From Amycolatopsis lurida (GTDB lineage: Bacteria; Actinomycetota; Actinomycetes; Mycobacteriales; Pseudonocardiaceae), in contig NZ_FNTA01000002.1 in the NCBI RefSeq assembly GCF_900105055.1, forward strand, positions 248,001 to 312,000: a stretch of DNA of 64,000 nt, read 5' to 3'. The notes below the pieces were generated by a model. That model was not told the DNA's origin. It was given only the letters and a program-made list of their open reading frames with translations, and did not search any database. The position numbers and the translations under genes were made by a program. Below, one piece after another: positions 13,117 through 22,058 of this stretch (position 1 is its first letter; each line of letters opens with the position of its first letter).

Positions 13117-14348
13117 GCGGGCTGCGGAACAATCGCGACTACCGTCTCCTGTGGACCGGGCAGGTCGTCTCCGAGGCCGGGTTCAGCACCACCATGATCG
13201 CCTTTCCGCTGGTGGTGCTGGCGATCACCGGCTCCGGTGTCCAATCCGGACTCGTGGTCGGCGCGGTGGCGATCGCCCAGCTGGTCGCCGGGCTGCCCGC
13301 CGGCGCGCTCGCGGACCGCTGGTCCCGCAAGCGGATCATGCTCGGTTGCGAGGCCGCGCAGGCGATCGCGGCCGCCGCGCTCGTGCTCACGCTGTGGTGG
13401 GACACGGCCGGAGTCGGTCTCCTGGTCGTCGTCGCGGTGGTGATGGGGGTCTGCCGCGCCTTGTTCGAGCCGGCGGAGGAGGCGAGCCTGCCGCTGCTGG
13501 TCCCGGCCGACCAGGTCCCGTCGGCGGTCTCGCTGAACGCCGCGCGAACGAGCGCCGGGCAGCTGTCGGGTACCGCGCTCGGCGGGTTCCTGTTCTCCTT
13601 CGGCCGGTTCGTGCCGTTCGTTTTCGACGTCGTGACCCACCTCTTCGCCTTCGTTTCGCTGCTTTTCGTCCGCCTCCCGGTCCGCCGGACCACCGCTTCC
13701 CGGCCGCCCGCGCATCTGGGCAGGGAGATCGCGGAAGGACTGAAGTGGGTGTGGCGGCAACCTCGGCTGCGCGTCACGACGTTCTGCGTGATCGGTCTCA
13801 ACCTGTTCTTCTCGGCCTACTACCTGGTGATCATCGTGCTCGCCGACGGCCGGGGCATGCCCTCCGGGGAGATCGGTGTCATGGCCGCGATGCTCGGCGG
13901 CGGCGGGGTACTCGGTGCGCTGGCCGCGCCCGTCCTGTACCGCAGATTCAGCCCGTATCTGTTGATCGCCGGCGTGTTCTGGGCCTTGACCGTCCTGACA
14001 CCGCTCGCGATCTTCGTGCACAGCGGATACCTCATGGGCCTGCTGTTCGCGGGAATCGCCTTCCTGCCGCCCGCCGCCAACACGGCCATCAGCACCTACC
14101 AGTTGCTCACCACACCCGACGAGTTGCGTGGCCGTCTCGGCGGCGTGCTGGGTGTGACCGGTGGCCTGGCCGCCGCGCTCGGCCCCGCGCTGGGCGGCTG
14201 GCTGGTCGAGCTCCTGCCCGGCTCCACCGCGGTTCTGGCGTGCGCGGGCGCCATCGCGGTCGTCACGCTGCTCACCACCTTCAACCGCACGCTGCGCGGG
14301 CTTTCCGTCACGTCCGAACCATCCGAAGTGGAAACCACCGCAAGTTAG
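13113..14348 (+). CDS. MFS transporter, probable exporter of the NRPS product
   Basis: A 411-residue major facilitator with about 12 hydrophobic segments. It carries the loop-2 signature around [14 protein letters not shown] near residues 66-80 and resembles the EntS/MFS_3 branch of siderophore and drug exporters. The GTG start lies inside the stop of the NRPS (GTGA, 4-bp overlap), so it is translationally coupled to it. The mbtH-like gene follows 13 bp downstream. Export of the peptide is inferred from this coupling; the family alone does not give the substrate. Confidence 0.93.
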   Translation: MSGLRNNRDYRLLWTGQVVSEAGFSTTMIAFPLVVLAITGSGVQSGLVVGAVAIAQLVAGLPAGALADRWSRKRIMLGCEAAQAIAAAALVLTLWWDTAGVGLLVVVAVVMGVCRALFEPAEEASLPLLVPADQVPSAVSLNAARTSAGQLSGTALGGFLFSFGRFVPFVFDVVTHLFAFVSLLFVRLPVRRTTASRPPAHLGREIAEGLKWVWRQPRLRVTTFCVIGLNLFFSAYYLVIIVLADGRGMPSGEIGVMAAMLGGGGVLGALAAPVLYRRFSPYLLIAGVFWALTVLTPLAIFVHSGYLMGLLFAGIAFLPPAANTAISTYQLLTTPDELRGRLGGVLGVTGGLAAALGPALGGWLVELLPGSTAVLACAGAIAVVTLLTTFNRTLRGLSVTSEPSEVETTAS

Positions 14349-14361
14349 GGAGAGAGAACCG

Positions 14362-14559
14362 ATGGACGACGACACCACGTTCCAGGTCCTGATCAACGAC
14401 GAAGAGCAGTACTCGCTTTGGCCCGCGGACAAGGAGATCCCCGAGGGCTGGCGTCCCGATGGCAAGACGGGCACCCGCCAGGAGTGCATGGACCACGTGG
14501 ACCAGGTCTGGACGGACATGCGCCCCCGAAGCCTGAGGGAGCGCATGGCGGCCGAATGA
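14362..14559 (+). CDS. MbtH-like protein
   Basis: A 65-residue protein with the MbtH signature: NDEEQYSLWP, then IPEGWR, then WTDMRPRSLR, with the three conserved tryptophans. MbtH proteins bind NRPS adenylation domains and help their folding or activity. The ATG at 14362 is preceded by a purine-rich AGGGAGAGAG ribosome site. It is the last gene of the NRPS-MFS operon, with a hairpin directly after its stop. Confidence 0.97.
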   Translation: MDDDTTFQVLINDEEQYSLWPADKEIPEGWRPDGKTGTRQECMDHVDQVWTDMRPRSLRERMAAE

Positions 14560-14565
14560 CCGGTC

Positions 14566-14600
14566 GCGGTGCCCGGGGCGGTGACCGCACCGGGCACCGC
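14566..14600 (+). terminator. Hairpin closing the NRPS-MFS-mbtH operon
   Basis: Eleven-base arms (GCGGTGCCCGG at 14566-14576, CCGGGCACCGC at 14590-14600) flank an inner GC-rich self-complementary stretch, 7 bp after the mbtH stop. There is no T-tract, which is common for actinomycete terminators. Confidence 0.6.
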
Positions 14601-14656
14601 ACCGGCACTCCGCGGAGTCACGAGTGGAATCCGGCGAAATGGGTAAATAGACCGGT

Positions 14657-15580
14657 ATGACTGAGGGTCGAGTGGCGGTGTTCGCACCGTCTCCGCAGCT
14701 GACGGTGACGGTGGAGGAACTGGACGGGGCGCCGGACGTCCACGTGCACGCGGGCGGACAGGGGGTATGGCAGTCGCGGATGATCGACGCCCTCGGCGGG
14801 CAGGCGGTGTTGTGCTGCGCGCTCGGCGGGGAGACGGGACGGGTGTTGCGGCATCTGATAGGCGTGACTGCCGAGGTTCGTGAAGTCGCTGCCCGCAACG
14901 GCGCCTACGTGCACGATCGGCGTGACGGCCGTCGCGACGAGGTGGTGAGGATGCCCGCCGACGCGTTGACCCGGCACGAACTCGACGATCTGTACGAGCT
15001 GACCCTGGTTCAGGCGTTGCGCGCGGACGTGGCGATCCTCAGCGGGCCGGACGAGGACGACGTGCCCGTGCCACATTCGGTGTACGAGCGACTCGCCCGC
15101 GATCTGGGCGGCCACGGCACTCCGGTCGTGGTGGACCTGTCCGGGGAGCGGCTCGCCTGTGCGCTCGCGGGTGAGCCGGCGGTGATCAAGGTCAGCCACG
15201 AGGAGATGGTCGAGGACGGGCTGGCCAAATCGGATTCGCTGACCGATCTCGCGGACGGTTGCCGAGAGCTGGCGTCGGGCAACGCGCGGGCCGTCGTCGT
15301 GTCCCGCGCGGCCGAGGAGACGCTCGCCTACCTCGAAGGACGGCTGGTCCTGGTCGAGTCACCCGACCTGACCCCGGTCGACACCCGCGGCGGCGGAGAC
15401 TCGATGACCGCGGGGCTCGCGGTCGGCCTGGCACAAGGCCGGTCTCTGGAGGACGCGGTGAAGCTGGGGGCCGCGGCGGGCGCGATCAATGTGACCCGGC
15501 ACGGTCTCGGTTCGGGGAGCGATGAGGCCGTGCGTGAACTCACCGGGCGAGTACGGTTGAAGCCGTGGGAGGCGTCCTGA
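14657..15580 (+). CDS. PfkB-family sugar/nucleoside kinase
   Basis: A 307-residue ribokinase-like protein. The N-terminal glycine-rich motif HAGGQGVWQSRMIDALGG and the C-terminal DTRGGGDSMTAGLAVG, with the catalytic Asp of the GxGD-type anion hole, mark it as PfkB. It probably phosphorylates a sugar or sugar-phosphate; the substrate cannot be read from the sequence. The stop shares its last base with the start of the surE-like gene (TGATG), so the two are coupled. It is separated from the NRPS operon by a hairpin and is probably its own transcription unit. Confidence 0.88.
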   Translation: MTEGRVAVFAPSPQLTVTVEELDGAPDVHVHAGGQGVWQSRMIDALGGQAVLCCALGGETGRVLRHLIGVTAEVREVAARNGAYVHDRRDGRRDEVVRMPADALTRHELDDLYELTLVQALRADVAILSGPDEDDVPVPHSVYERLARDLGGHGTPVVVDLSGERLACALAGEPAVIKVSHEEMVEDGLAKSDSLTDLADGCRELASGNARAVVVSRAAEETLAYLEGRLVLVESPDLTPVDTRGGGDSMTAGLAVGLAQGRSLEDAVKLGAAAGAINVTRHGLGSGSDEAVRELTGRVRLKPWEAS

Positions 15581-16320
15581 TGCGCGCCCTGATCACCAAC
15601 GACGACGGTATCGACTCGCCGGGCCTGGCGGCGCTGGCCCGCGGCGCGGCGGACCACGGCTGGAACGTGGTGGTAGCCGCGCCCGCGGCGGAGGCCAGCG
15701 GAACCAGTGCGGGCCTGACCGGCGCCGGCGGCGAAGGCCGCGTCGCGGTCGAACGGCGGGAATTGCCCGGCCTGCCCGATATCCCGGTGTTCGCCGTCTC
15801 CGCGCACCCCGGGCTGATCGCCTTGGCGGCCGCGCAGGGATCGTTCGGCGATCCACCGGAAATCGTCCTGTCCGGAGTGAACCACGGGGCGAACGTCGGA
15901 CGCGCGATCCTGCATTCGGGCACGGTCGGCGCGGCACTGACCGCCTCGATCAACGGCGCCAGGGCTCTCGCGGTGTCTCTCGACGTGGGATTGGATCCCG
16001 GCCCGCGACCCCACTGGGACACCGCCGTCTCGGTCGCCGCGACGTTGTTCGACAAGCTCGCGGGACTGCCCGCCGGCACCGTCTTGAACCTCAACGTGCC
16101 CGATCGTGCCGAGACAGGACCGGTGAAGCGCACCGGGCTGGCCGAATTCGGTGCGGTGCGCAGTCACGTTCAGAACGGCGAGGACGGCGCGTTCACCCTC
16201 ACCGCCGTCACGGGCGAGGGAGAACTGCTGCCGGGCAGCGACGCCCATCTGCTCAGTCAGGGCCATGCGACGGTGACCCCGCTGAATTCGGTCAGCGAAG
16301 ACAGCACCTTGGACTGGTGA
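15580..16320 (+). CDS. surE: SurE-type 5'/3'-nucleotidase
   Basis: A 246-residue protein starting MRALITNDDGIDSPGL. The NDDG motif supplies metal-binding Asp residues, and SGVNHGANVG plus HSGTVGAALTA are further SurE motifs. SurE enzymes remove phosphate from nucleoside monophosphates and some polyphosphates. I chose the ATG at 15580 because it begins exactly at the conserved NDDG-containing strand and overlaps the kinase stop by one base; an in-frame start at 15565 would only add five residues. Pairing with a PfkB kinase suggests a phosphorylation/dephosphorylation couple, which is inference. Confidence 0.92.
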   Translation: MRALITNDDGIDSPGLAALARGAADHGWNVVVAAPAAEASGTSAGLTGAGGEGRVAVERRELPGLPDIPVFAVSAHPGLIALAAAQGSFGDPPEIVLSGVNHGANVGRAILHSGTVGAALTASINGARALAVSLDVGLDPGPRPHWDTAVSVAATLFDKLAGLPAGTVLNLNVPDRAETGPVKRTGLAEFGAVRSHVQNGEDGAFTLTAVTGEGELLPGSDAHLLSQGHATVTPLNSVSEDSTLDW

Positions 16321-16647
16321 TCGCGCACATGCCTTGGGGGTGGTCCAGCGTCCGTCACCCATGTCGATCCCGATGATCGCCGTTTCCGGGCGCCGCGTCG
16401 GCTGGCCAAAGCGACCAGGACCCCGCTCGACCAACCCGCGCAGGAGCATCGTTTCGGCCTCACCCCCCGCGAACTGGAAGTGCTCGGCCTGCTCGCTGAC
16501 GGCCGCACGAACCGGGAGATCGCCGGTGGTCTGTTCATCGCGGTGAAGACCGCGGGCGCACATGTGTCCAGCATTCTCGGCAAGCTCGGCGTCACCGGCC
16601 GGGTCCAGGCCGCCACCACCGCGCACCGCCTCGGCCTGCTCAAGTGA
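16321..16647 (+). pseudogene. C-terminal remnant of a LuxR-type regulator
   Basis: In the frame that continues directly past the SurE stop, 16440-16647 encodes a recognisable LuxR helix-turn-helix end: FGLTPRELEVLGLLADGRTN, then REIA, then HVSSILGKLGV and TAHRLGLLK before a TGA. This is the tail typical of large MalT/AAA-type LuxR regulators. The roughly 60 preceding codons are poorly conserved and there is no ATG or GTG in frame, so the gene has lost its 5' part. A short expressed HTH protein is possible but unlikely without a start. Confidence 0.75.
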
Positions 16648-16761
16648 CCTACGCCTCGATCCATGGTCACCTTCGGGTTGGCACGCCGGCTCGACTCAGG
16701 TTTATGTTGTGCGCCAGGTGCACGAACTCCTATCCGCTCGTTGCCAGGCCGTTGGAAGTGT

Positions 16762-17003
16762 TCACTGAGGCTTTGGGCGAGTCCAGATCTGAGTGACGCG
16801 TTCGGCGAGGATGCGTGAACGCTCCTCGATGTCGTCGTCGGTCCAGCCGAGCTGGTGGTCGAGGAGATTCTTGTTGAGCATCAGGATGCTGTGCTGCCTG
16901 ATGCCATCCCGTTTGCCTGGTGTTGCCCCGTCTCCGGTCCATGGGTTGTTCGACAGAGAGGGGTTCAGTCGGCTTGTTCGATGCTCACTGCCCAGGTGCC
17001 GTG
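16762..17003 (-). pseudogene. C-terminal remnant of a DUF262/DUF1524 (GmrSD-type) protein
   Basis: The minus strand, ending at a TGA at 16762, encodes LNPSLSNNPW, then KRDGIRQHSILMLNK, then WTDDDIEERSRILAERV and QIWTRP. This matches the end of DUF1524 HNH-like domains in GmrSD-type proteins, some of which are type IV restriction enzymes acting on modified DNA. The upstream HLG-x-TSRLN segment is degenerate, and nothing recognisable precedes 17003. No start codon or nuclease core remains, so it is a dead 3' fragment. Confidence 0.6.
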
Positions 17004-17105
17004 ACGCTACGGGCTTCTGAGCCGGCCTCGGAATATGTGCCCTTCACCGGTATCCGCATTCGCTAACGGGTCTGGTCGCGCAGTTCGGGTCGTGCCGGTC
17101 AAAAC

Positions 17106-18128
17106 TCAACGGTGCGCGTTCGCTAGATCGTCGAGTACCGACGCCGCACGCGCGGCGCCGTCACCGGGTGACCATCGGCTCCACTCGGTGCCGCCGTGGA
17201 TCTTCGCTCGCTCCAGCACGCGTGGCCATTGTTCCGGCTCGGGCCAGTCTGGCCTGACGACGGCAATGCCGGCTTGGTGAAGCATCGCAGCGGTGGCATG
17301 CTGCTCGTTGTGTGGTCGTTCCTGGGGGATCACTACGGCAGGCCGCCGGGCTGCGGCTACCTCGGCAAGCGCGTTCTGACCGGCGTGGGTGACGACAACG
17401 TCGGTGGCGCTCAACCTGGACCAGACGTCGTCCACCCAGCCGTGCCAGGTCAAGTTGGGGAGATCCGCCGCGCCGGAGGCGGGGGGCCCGAGAACATCCC
17501 AATGCCATTCGGGGGTGGCCGCCGCCGCAGCACCCACGTCCTGTGCTCTGATGTCCAGCCCACCTGAGCCCCACAGGGCGAGGACTCGTCGGCCGGGTTC
17601 GGGCGTGGCCGGGGGCCGGCCGTCATATCGCGAGAGGGCGCCTAAATGAACGGTTTTGTCAAGCCATCGCCGAGGCCACGTCGATGCCGCGAAATGGGGC
17701 CATGGCGCCAGCAGCCGCTCGGCGAGATCATAAGCGAGCCGGTGCGGCCGGTCGTCGCGGTCACCTGGCTGCGCGATGACGACGACGGGAATCCCGTGCA
17801 GGCGCGCAAAAACCGACACTTCGACTGATACGTCGACGACCATGACCCGGATCTCGCCCTTGGCGAGCTCCTTCCCGATGAGTCCCATCCGGTCACGCAG
17901 CCCCGTGTGAGCGGATGGGACCCAGTGCAGCGTTCCGCCTGCGGTGATATCGGTAGCCGCGGAGTCGATGGCGTCGGCGTCGTCGGGAAGCTGGATCCAT
18001 CGGCCGGTCCACCCATTTGGCGCCGGCTTGGTGGAAAAGCCGATGACCGGAGTCTTCGCCTCGGCGGCGATCGCGGCGGCCCGATGGATGTGGCCGGCAC
18101 CAAGATGATGTGCGTAGTAGCCGATCAT
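17106..18128 (-). CDS. MurG/GT28-like glycosyltransferase
   Basis: A 340-residue GT-B type protein. The start MIGYYAHHLGAGHIHRA has the glycine-rich nucleotide-sugar transferase loop. The C-terminal half contains DVVVTHAGQNALAEVAAARR and a following PQERPHNEQ, the donor-binding region seen in MurG and related UDP-sugar transferases. I chose the ATG at 18128 because it overlaps the stop of the upstream membrane protein (ATGA); a longer start would run far into that gene. It probably glycosylates a cell-surface or small-molecule acceptor, with unknown substrate. Confidence 0.8.
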   Translation of the reverse strand: MIGYYAHHLGAGHIHRAAAIAAEAKTPVIGFSTKPAPNGWTGRWIQLPDDADAIDSAATDITAGGTLHWVPSAHTGLRDRMGLIGKELAKGEIRVMVVDVSVEVSVFARLHGIPVVVIAQPGDRDDRPHRLAYDLAERLLAPWPHFAASTWPRRWLDKTVHLGALSRYDGRPPATPEPGRRVLALWGSGGLDIRAQDVGAAAAATPEWHWDVLGPPASGAADLPNLTWHGWVDDVWSRLSATDVVVTHAGQNALAEVAAARRPAVVIPQERPHNEQHATAAMLHQAGIAVVRPDWPEPEQWPRVLERAKIHGGTEWSRWSPGDGAARAASVLDDLANAHR

Positions 18129-18706
18129 TCGCCCGGAACTGCCGTCTTGGTCGACTCCTCGGCCAACAGTTTCCGCGGGGACGATTCGCGCCACAACAGG
18201 AACAGGGCGACAGTGCCCAAGCTTATGAGAGTGGAAATCACGCCGGCGATGATCAGGAGGGTGTGTTCTCGGATCAGGGACCAGCCGACGACCAAGGCCA
18301 CGAGTGAGCTACCCATGAACACTGATCGGACACCCCAGTACCCGAGCATGCCGAACCGGAGCGGATTCCTCCGGACGAACCCTTCCCAGCCCAATGCCCC
18401 GCCCCCGCGGTGTGGTTCGAAGTCTTGCGAAAGGTACAGGGCGCACCGGCTGATCGCATGTGCGTGATTGAGCCAAGTAATGCCGAGGATGAGCGCCGGC
18501 ACCGGGTAGACGAAAGCCAAGCCGGAACTTCGTGTCTGGACGGCCACACCGAGCACGGCGCCTACGGTCACCACGGCAAGCGAAACAAGCTGTGACTGGA
18601 GCTCGATGAGTTTGATGATTTCCGAGCGTAGGCCCACATATTCTGCCACGACCAGCGCGTCGTGACGGGGAGCGTCGGCGTCCGGATCCCTGTCTGCATC
18701 TGTCAC
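18125..18706 (-). CDS. Unknown membrane protein
   Basis: A 193-residue protein with a charged N-terminus, about four hydrophobic segments (roughly residues 40-57, 63-80, 125-145, 150-170) and a charged cytoplasmic tail. I recognise no family. The GTG start at 18706 follows closely on the end of the broken repeat-protein gene, and its stop overlaps the start of the glycosyltransferase, so the last two genes are coupled. The arrangement suggests a membrane partner for the transferase, which is inference. Confidence 0.75.
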   Translation of the reverse strand: MTDADRDPDADAPRHDALVVAEYVGLRSEIIKLIELQSQLVSLAVVTVGAVLGVAVQTRSSGLAFVYPVPALILGITWLNHAHAISRCALYLSQDFEPHRGGGALGWEGFVRRNPLRFGMLGYWGVRSVFMGSSLVALVVGWSLIREHTLLIIAGVISTLISLGTVALFLLWRESSPRKLLAEESTKTAVPGE

Positions 18707-18710
18707 TCGA

Positions 18711-19170
18711 TCACCCTAGCCCAGCTGTTCCGAGCGCCCTTTCCAGGGAAAGCGCATGGGTGGTGAGCCTGGCTGCGTCTAAAGGAACTTCTGTCGAGTG
18801 CTCGGTCCGACAGCCGACCAGGACAAGGGCTGGCAATTCTGCGCCGCGGAGTACCAAAACCTTCGTCGATCAGGCAGTCGTGGAGTTCGATCGCAACGGT
18901 GCTGGTGATGTTCGCCAGATCGAGCCGACCAGCGATGCGGACTCCGCGCACTCGTAGCCTGTGAGGATCGGGGTCAGGCGCTAACCGTTCCCGGAGAACT
19001 TTCCTCACCACCGACGCCCGCACGGTTCGTGACGCGCCCCAGGCGTGCGTCGCAGCCTCATCGATGGCCTGATCACCGGCCAGGTCAAGCACTAGCTCCC
19101 GCCCGACGTGATCGACTAGCTCACGTTCGACCGGTTTCAGCACATCGTGTTCGTCATCCAAAGAAGCCAC
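18711..19170 (-). pseudogene. Frameshifted pentapeptide-like repeat protein
   Basis: The first ~90 residues contain LRVRGVRIAGRLDLANI and IELHDCLIDEG. This is the beta-helix type repeat of a Streptomyces family usually annotated as oxidoreductase or membrane-associated repeat protein. After the GGTTTTGG run near 18865 the original frame loses similarity. The neighbouring frame continues with VLRGAELPALVLVGC and CRTEHSTEVPLDAARLTTHA to a TGA at 18711. A single frameshift therefore splits it, and the total is still shorter than most family members. A sequencing error is an alternative. Confidence 0.6.
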
Positions 19171-19242
19171 GGCCGTAAGGTCGTTGGTTCAGCATCAGCG
19201 TTACTTTGCCCCGGACGTGCTGGTGACGGGCTCGAGTAATCG

Positions 19243-19467
19243 TTAGGCGTAGGTCCCGCCACGGCTCCGGTGCCGTGAATCTGCGTTCAGCCATGTGCCC
19301 AACACGAAGAGTGTCGACCGACGCCAGCGTCGTCGACGGTATCGCGCTCCTGGTGGTTGTGGTCGCTGCTGGTTGCCCATTGCATAGCGGCCCAGGTGCT
19401 TCCTCGAGCCGTACCGGTCCCGGCCGATCGCGGGCCGAAGGATCGCGATGGTGTTGCCGAAGATCAC
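19243..19467 (-). pseudogene. Remnant of a phage head-closure protein
   Basis: A GTG start at 19467 overlaps the stop of the connector-like gene (GTGA). The frame begins VIFGNTIAILRPAIGRDRYG, which matches the start of short head-closure proteins in actinophages (pattern: phage protein, T-x-x-ILRP, then D-x-Y-G). Downstream the similarity jumps frame, with TSSDHNHQERDTV readable in another frame. The gene is decayed. Confidence 0.45.
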
Positions 19468-19718
19468 GGCATATCCCCGCGGTGGAGCCGGTACCGATCG
19501 ACCGCCCGTGTCCAGGCCGGCGGCATCGTCGCGGCTGGGCTGGCGAACGCCACGGATTCCCCGCCCACGGTCGTCGAGGTCGGGCCCGCTTGGACGGTGA
19601 GCAGGTAGCGCACTTCGCCGATGACCGCCTCCGAAATGTCCTCCGGAATGGCGTCGTACCCGCGGGTGTAGACGACACGGACTGCGTCCAGTTCGTCCGG
19701 CCATCCGGGCTCGCGCAA
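19464..19718 (-). pseudogene. Phage head-tail connector-like protein, probably partial
   Basis: An 84-codon frame with VRVVYTRGYDAIPEDISEAV, then GPTSTTVGGESVAFASP and WTRAVDRYR. This is the layout of gp6-like head-tail connector proteins (GYD-x-IP, then the S-x-x-G-x-x-S loop, then a tyrosine-arginine end). The upstream half is missing. Overlap with the head-closure-like fragment mirrors the usual order of phage head-tail genes, so this is a small prophage scar. Confidence 0.5.
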
Positions 19719-19961
19719 TGGTGGTCCAAGAGGACTCGAACGCGGAGCGGCATGGTTTTTCCGGCCGTTCTTCGGCAGTCAAGTGTTCCTTTGAAAGTGA
19801 CCCGTCCGGGTGGCGTTTGCCCGACAGGGCAGCCGATGGTGCCCATTGTGACGCCCCGGCAGATCGGCGAGCCCCGAACAGTGTGACGGTATTGTGCTGT
19901 TCTGCGGGAACGTGCGTGAAGTTCGATCTCCGGCAATTCACGTTGGCGAGGTGTCGCATTC

Positions 19962-21215
19962 ATGAATGAGCGCGAAGTCGACAGGCAACGACTCGGGTCG
20001 TCCGGTCCGGCCCGCGACCGGAGCACTCGTCCCCGGGCCACGGAAGACAAGCTCCCGCCCGGTGTGCTGCCGGGCGTGGCGAACTTGGCGAACCTGCAAC
20101 GCCTCGCCGGGAACAAAGCCGTCACCGCTTATCTCGGGGCGAAGAAGCCCGGGCTCACCGTCCAGCGCGACGTCAACAAGCGAGGTACCTTCGCAGGCTG
20201 GGGCGGGACGAACGACAGCAGCGTGATGGTCAACGCCAACGCGTCCGTCGACGTCGCCGACGGGAACCGCTCGGTCAGTCATCCGGCCTGGTTCCTCAGC
20301 AACGCCACGGAGACGGTCGAAGTCGATCCCGGAGCGACGGGAACCGTGCTGCTCCGGCTGCCCTGGTATTGGCACCACCACGGCATCGTCCAGGAACCCG
20401 GCCGGCTCTACGGCACGAACGAACGGCACATCCACGCCGGTGGTGGTCCCATCGACTATTGGGTTTCGGCGCCCTTCACGGTGACACCGGAAGGCCGAGT
20501 GGCCTTCGTCAACACCACTCCCGGCGGCACGATCGGTGCCGCCGGGTACCTCGAAGGGGTTCCGACCATCACTTCACGAGACGGCGAGAATTCCGGCACT
20601 CTGACGGTCAGCGTCGTCTTCCGGGCGCTCCAGTCCACCACCACGACGGACACCGGAACGAGGACGACGACCACCACGCTCACCGGATCGGGGACCGGAG
20701 CCGCCTCCCCGGGCGGAGTGGGGGGATCAGTGACCACGGGCGGCAGCTACGCGGTGAGCGAGGCCAATTCGCACGCGGTCGGAATGACGGTGAGCGGCAC
20801 CACCTCGGTCACATGCAGCTTCGCGGTCAACCTCCGGGTGCGGATCCCGCCGAAGATCACGAAGATGAAGACCATCTTCTATTCCGCCGAGGGCAGGTTC
20901 AGGTCCGGAAACGACGGCATTCTGGGGGTGAACGAGTGGTGGGCGTCCCTCCCGGCGCCGGTGCGTGAATTGATCGTTTCCGGGCGGAAACCGGTGCGGA
21001 TCACCGGCCGGGCGAGCCAGACCGGTAGCCCGGAGCGGAACGAGCGGGTAATCGCCGGCCGCATCGACGACGTCACCAGGCGCCTGCACAACGTCGCGGG
21101 CCGGATGGAAGTCGTGCCCGACAGCGAGTTCACCGTGCCCAACGAGCGGTCGGTCGTGATCAGGGTCGAGTACACCGCCGCCGAGGCGCGGGCCGGGGGA
21201 GCGGGATCCCCGTGA
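19962..21215 (+). CDS. Protein with an eCIS-associated leader and OmpA-like C-terminus
   Basis: A 417-residue protein with no signal peptide. Residues 1-35 are polar and charged. Residues about 45-72 carry LQRLAGNKAVTAYL followed by VQRD, a leader found in many actinobacterial proteins linked to extracellular contractile injection systems, often beside DUF4157. The centre is beta-rich with a Thr/Gly/Ser-rich stretch (about 225-265). Residues about 325-410 resemble an OmpA-like domain (VRITGRASQTGSPERNERV). The ATG at 19962 has GCGAGGTG 8 bp upstream. No sheath, tube or baseplate genes are in the window, so it would be an orphan cargo or accessory protein. Function is inferred only. Confidence 0.8.
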   Translation: MNEREVDRQRLGSSGPARDRSTRPRATEDKLPPGVLPGVANLANLQRLAGNKAVTAYLGAKKPGLTVQRDVNKRGTFAGWGGTNDSSVMVNANASVDVADGNRSVSHPAWFLSNATETVEVDPGATGTVLLRLPWYWHHHGIVQEPGRLYGTNERHIHAGGGPIDYWVSAPFTVTPEGRVAFVNTTPGGTIGAAGYLEGVPTITSRDGENSGTLTVSVVFRALQSTTTTDTGTRTTTTTLTGSGTGAASPGGVGGSVTTGGSYAVSEANSHAVGMTVSGTTSVTCSFAVNLRVRIPPKITKMKTIFYSAEGRFRSGNDGILGVNEWWASLPAPVRELIVSGRKPVRITGRASQTGSPERNERVIAGRIDDVTRRLHNVAGRMEVVPDSEFTVPNERSVVIRVEYTAAEARAGGAGSP

Positions 21216-21800
21216 TCCTCGCCGTCTGAAGCGTCCGAGAACTCTGGCGGGCCGGGAAGCCGATTCCTTCCCGGTTGCCGAGGTCTCCCTGTCGATGGTG
21301 CGGCCCTGCGAAACGGCCGCTCCGAAGGAACCGACCGACAAGGAGAACCGATCGCCGTGATGCCCCTGAAGGCATCGTCCGGCGCAACGGCGTCTGGCAC
21401 GACTCCGCTTCCTCGAACGCCGCGGTCCTGTCAACTAGCCACGGGATCCGCGCGCACAGGTCCGGCACGTGCTGAATCAACTTATTACGTCCCACACCAA
21501 AACCTCGGTGAAGACTGTGGGTTGGAGATCTGGGTGCGGGTCTGTCAAACCCAGGCGGCGTCCGCGGCACCGACGATGACGCCTCCGCCGGTGCCGAGCA
21601 CCGCCGCGGCCCCGATTCCCAGGCCGCGCATGGTGAGGTGCCGACCGAGCAGGGTGCCGACGATACTGCAGGCAGCGGATCCGGTGACGTTGATGACGCA
21701 GACTTGACGGGCGGATTGCCGTGCGCGATCGAACCCGCGGTGGCGGTTCTGTCGAGCGGCTTCCACCAACCGACGTTCCCTTCAGGCGTGACAGTCGAGA
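21216..21800. other. Stretch without a convincing gene
   Basis: No intact gene is seen. On the minus strand near 21545-21690 a short reading contains INVTGS and LGTG in the spacing of CrcB-type fluoride channels, but it stops early and lacks the rest of the fold. I treat it as a very doubtful remnant. Confidence 0.4.
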
Positions 21801-21842
21801 AGCTGTGTCTTTGGCGAGTCCGCTCGCTCCGTCGTCAACTCT
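21801..21842 (-). repeat. 42-bp inverted repeat, left copy
   Basis: The reverse complement of these 42 bases matches 28519-28560 with four mismatches. Translated on the minus strand both copies can read ELATERAD-x-PKTQL-like peptides, so they may be two scraps of one gene family rather than transposon ends. The epoxide hydrolase remnant begins directly at the inner edge of this copy. Confidence 0.75.
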
Positions 21843-22019
21843 GCCGCGCCACGTTTCGCCTTGCTCTCGATAACCCGCCCCTCGCGGCGGGAGGCCGAAC
21901 TGCGGTTAACCGGCCTGCGCTGGTTCGAGGAACTGCCGCGAGGCGGCCACTTCGCCGCCCTGGAACAGCCGGACTCGTTGATCGAGCAAGTGCGCGGATT
22001 CTTCCGCCTCTCCCGCTGA
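21843..22019 (+). pseudogene. C-terminal remnant of an epoxide hydrolase (alpha/beta hydrolase)
   Basis: One frame ending in the TGA at 22017 reads RPSRREAELRLTGLRWFEEL, then PRGGHFAALEQPDSL and VRGFFRLSR. The catalytic-His motif GGHFAALEQP and the FFR end are characteristic of epoxide hydrolase-type proteins. Nothing upstream of 21843 belongs to the gene; it is cut off where the 42-bp repeat starts. Only about the last 58 residues survive. Confidence 0.75.
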
Positions 22020-22058
22020 CCGGCCGTCGCATCTCCCGGAAACAGCCTGGCACGCGGA

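Noticed and set aside
13113-14559. A thioesterase or release domain after the NRPS
   Set aside because: The two downstream genes are clearly an MFS transporter and an MbtH-like protein; no GxSxG hydrolase is present.
21545-21769. A CrcB-like fluoride channel fragment
   Set aside because: Only INVTGS and LGTG fit; there is no start, no second half and no partner, so I do not call it.
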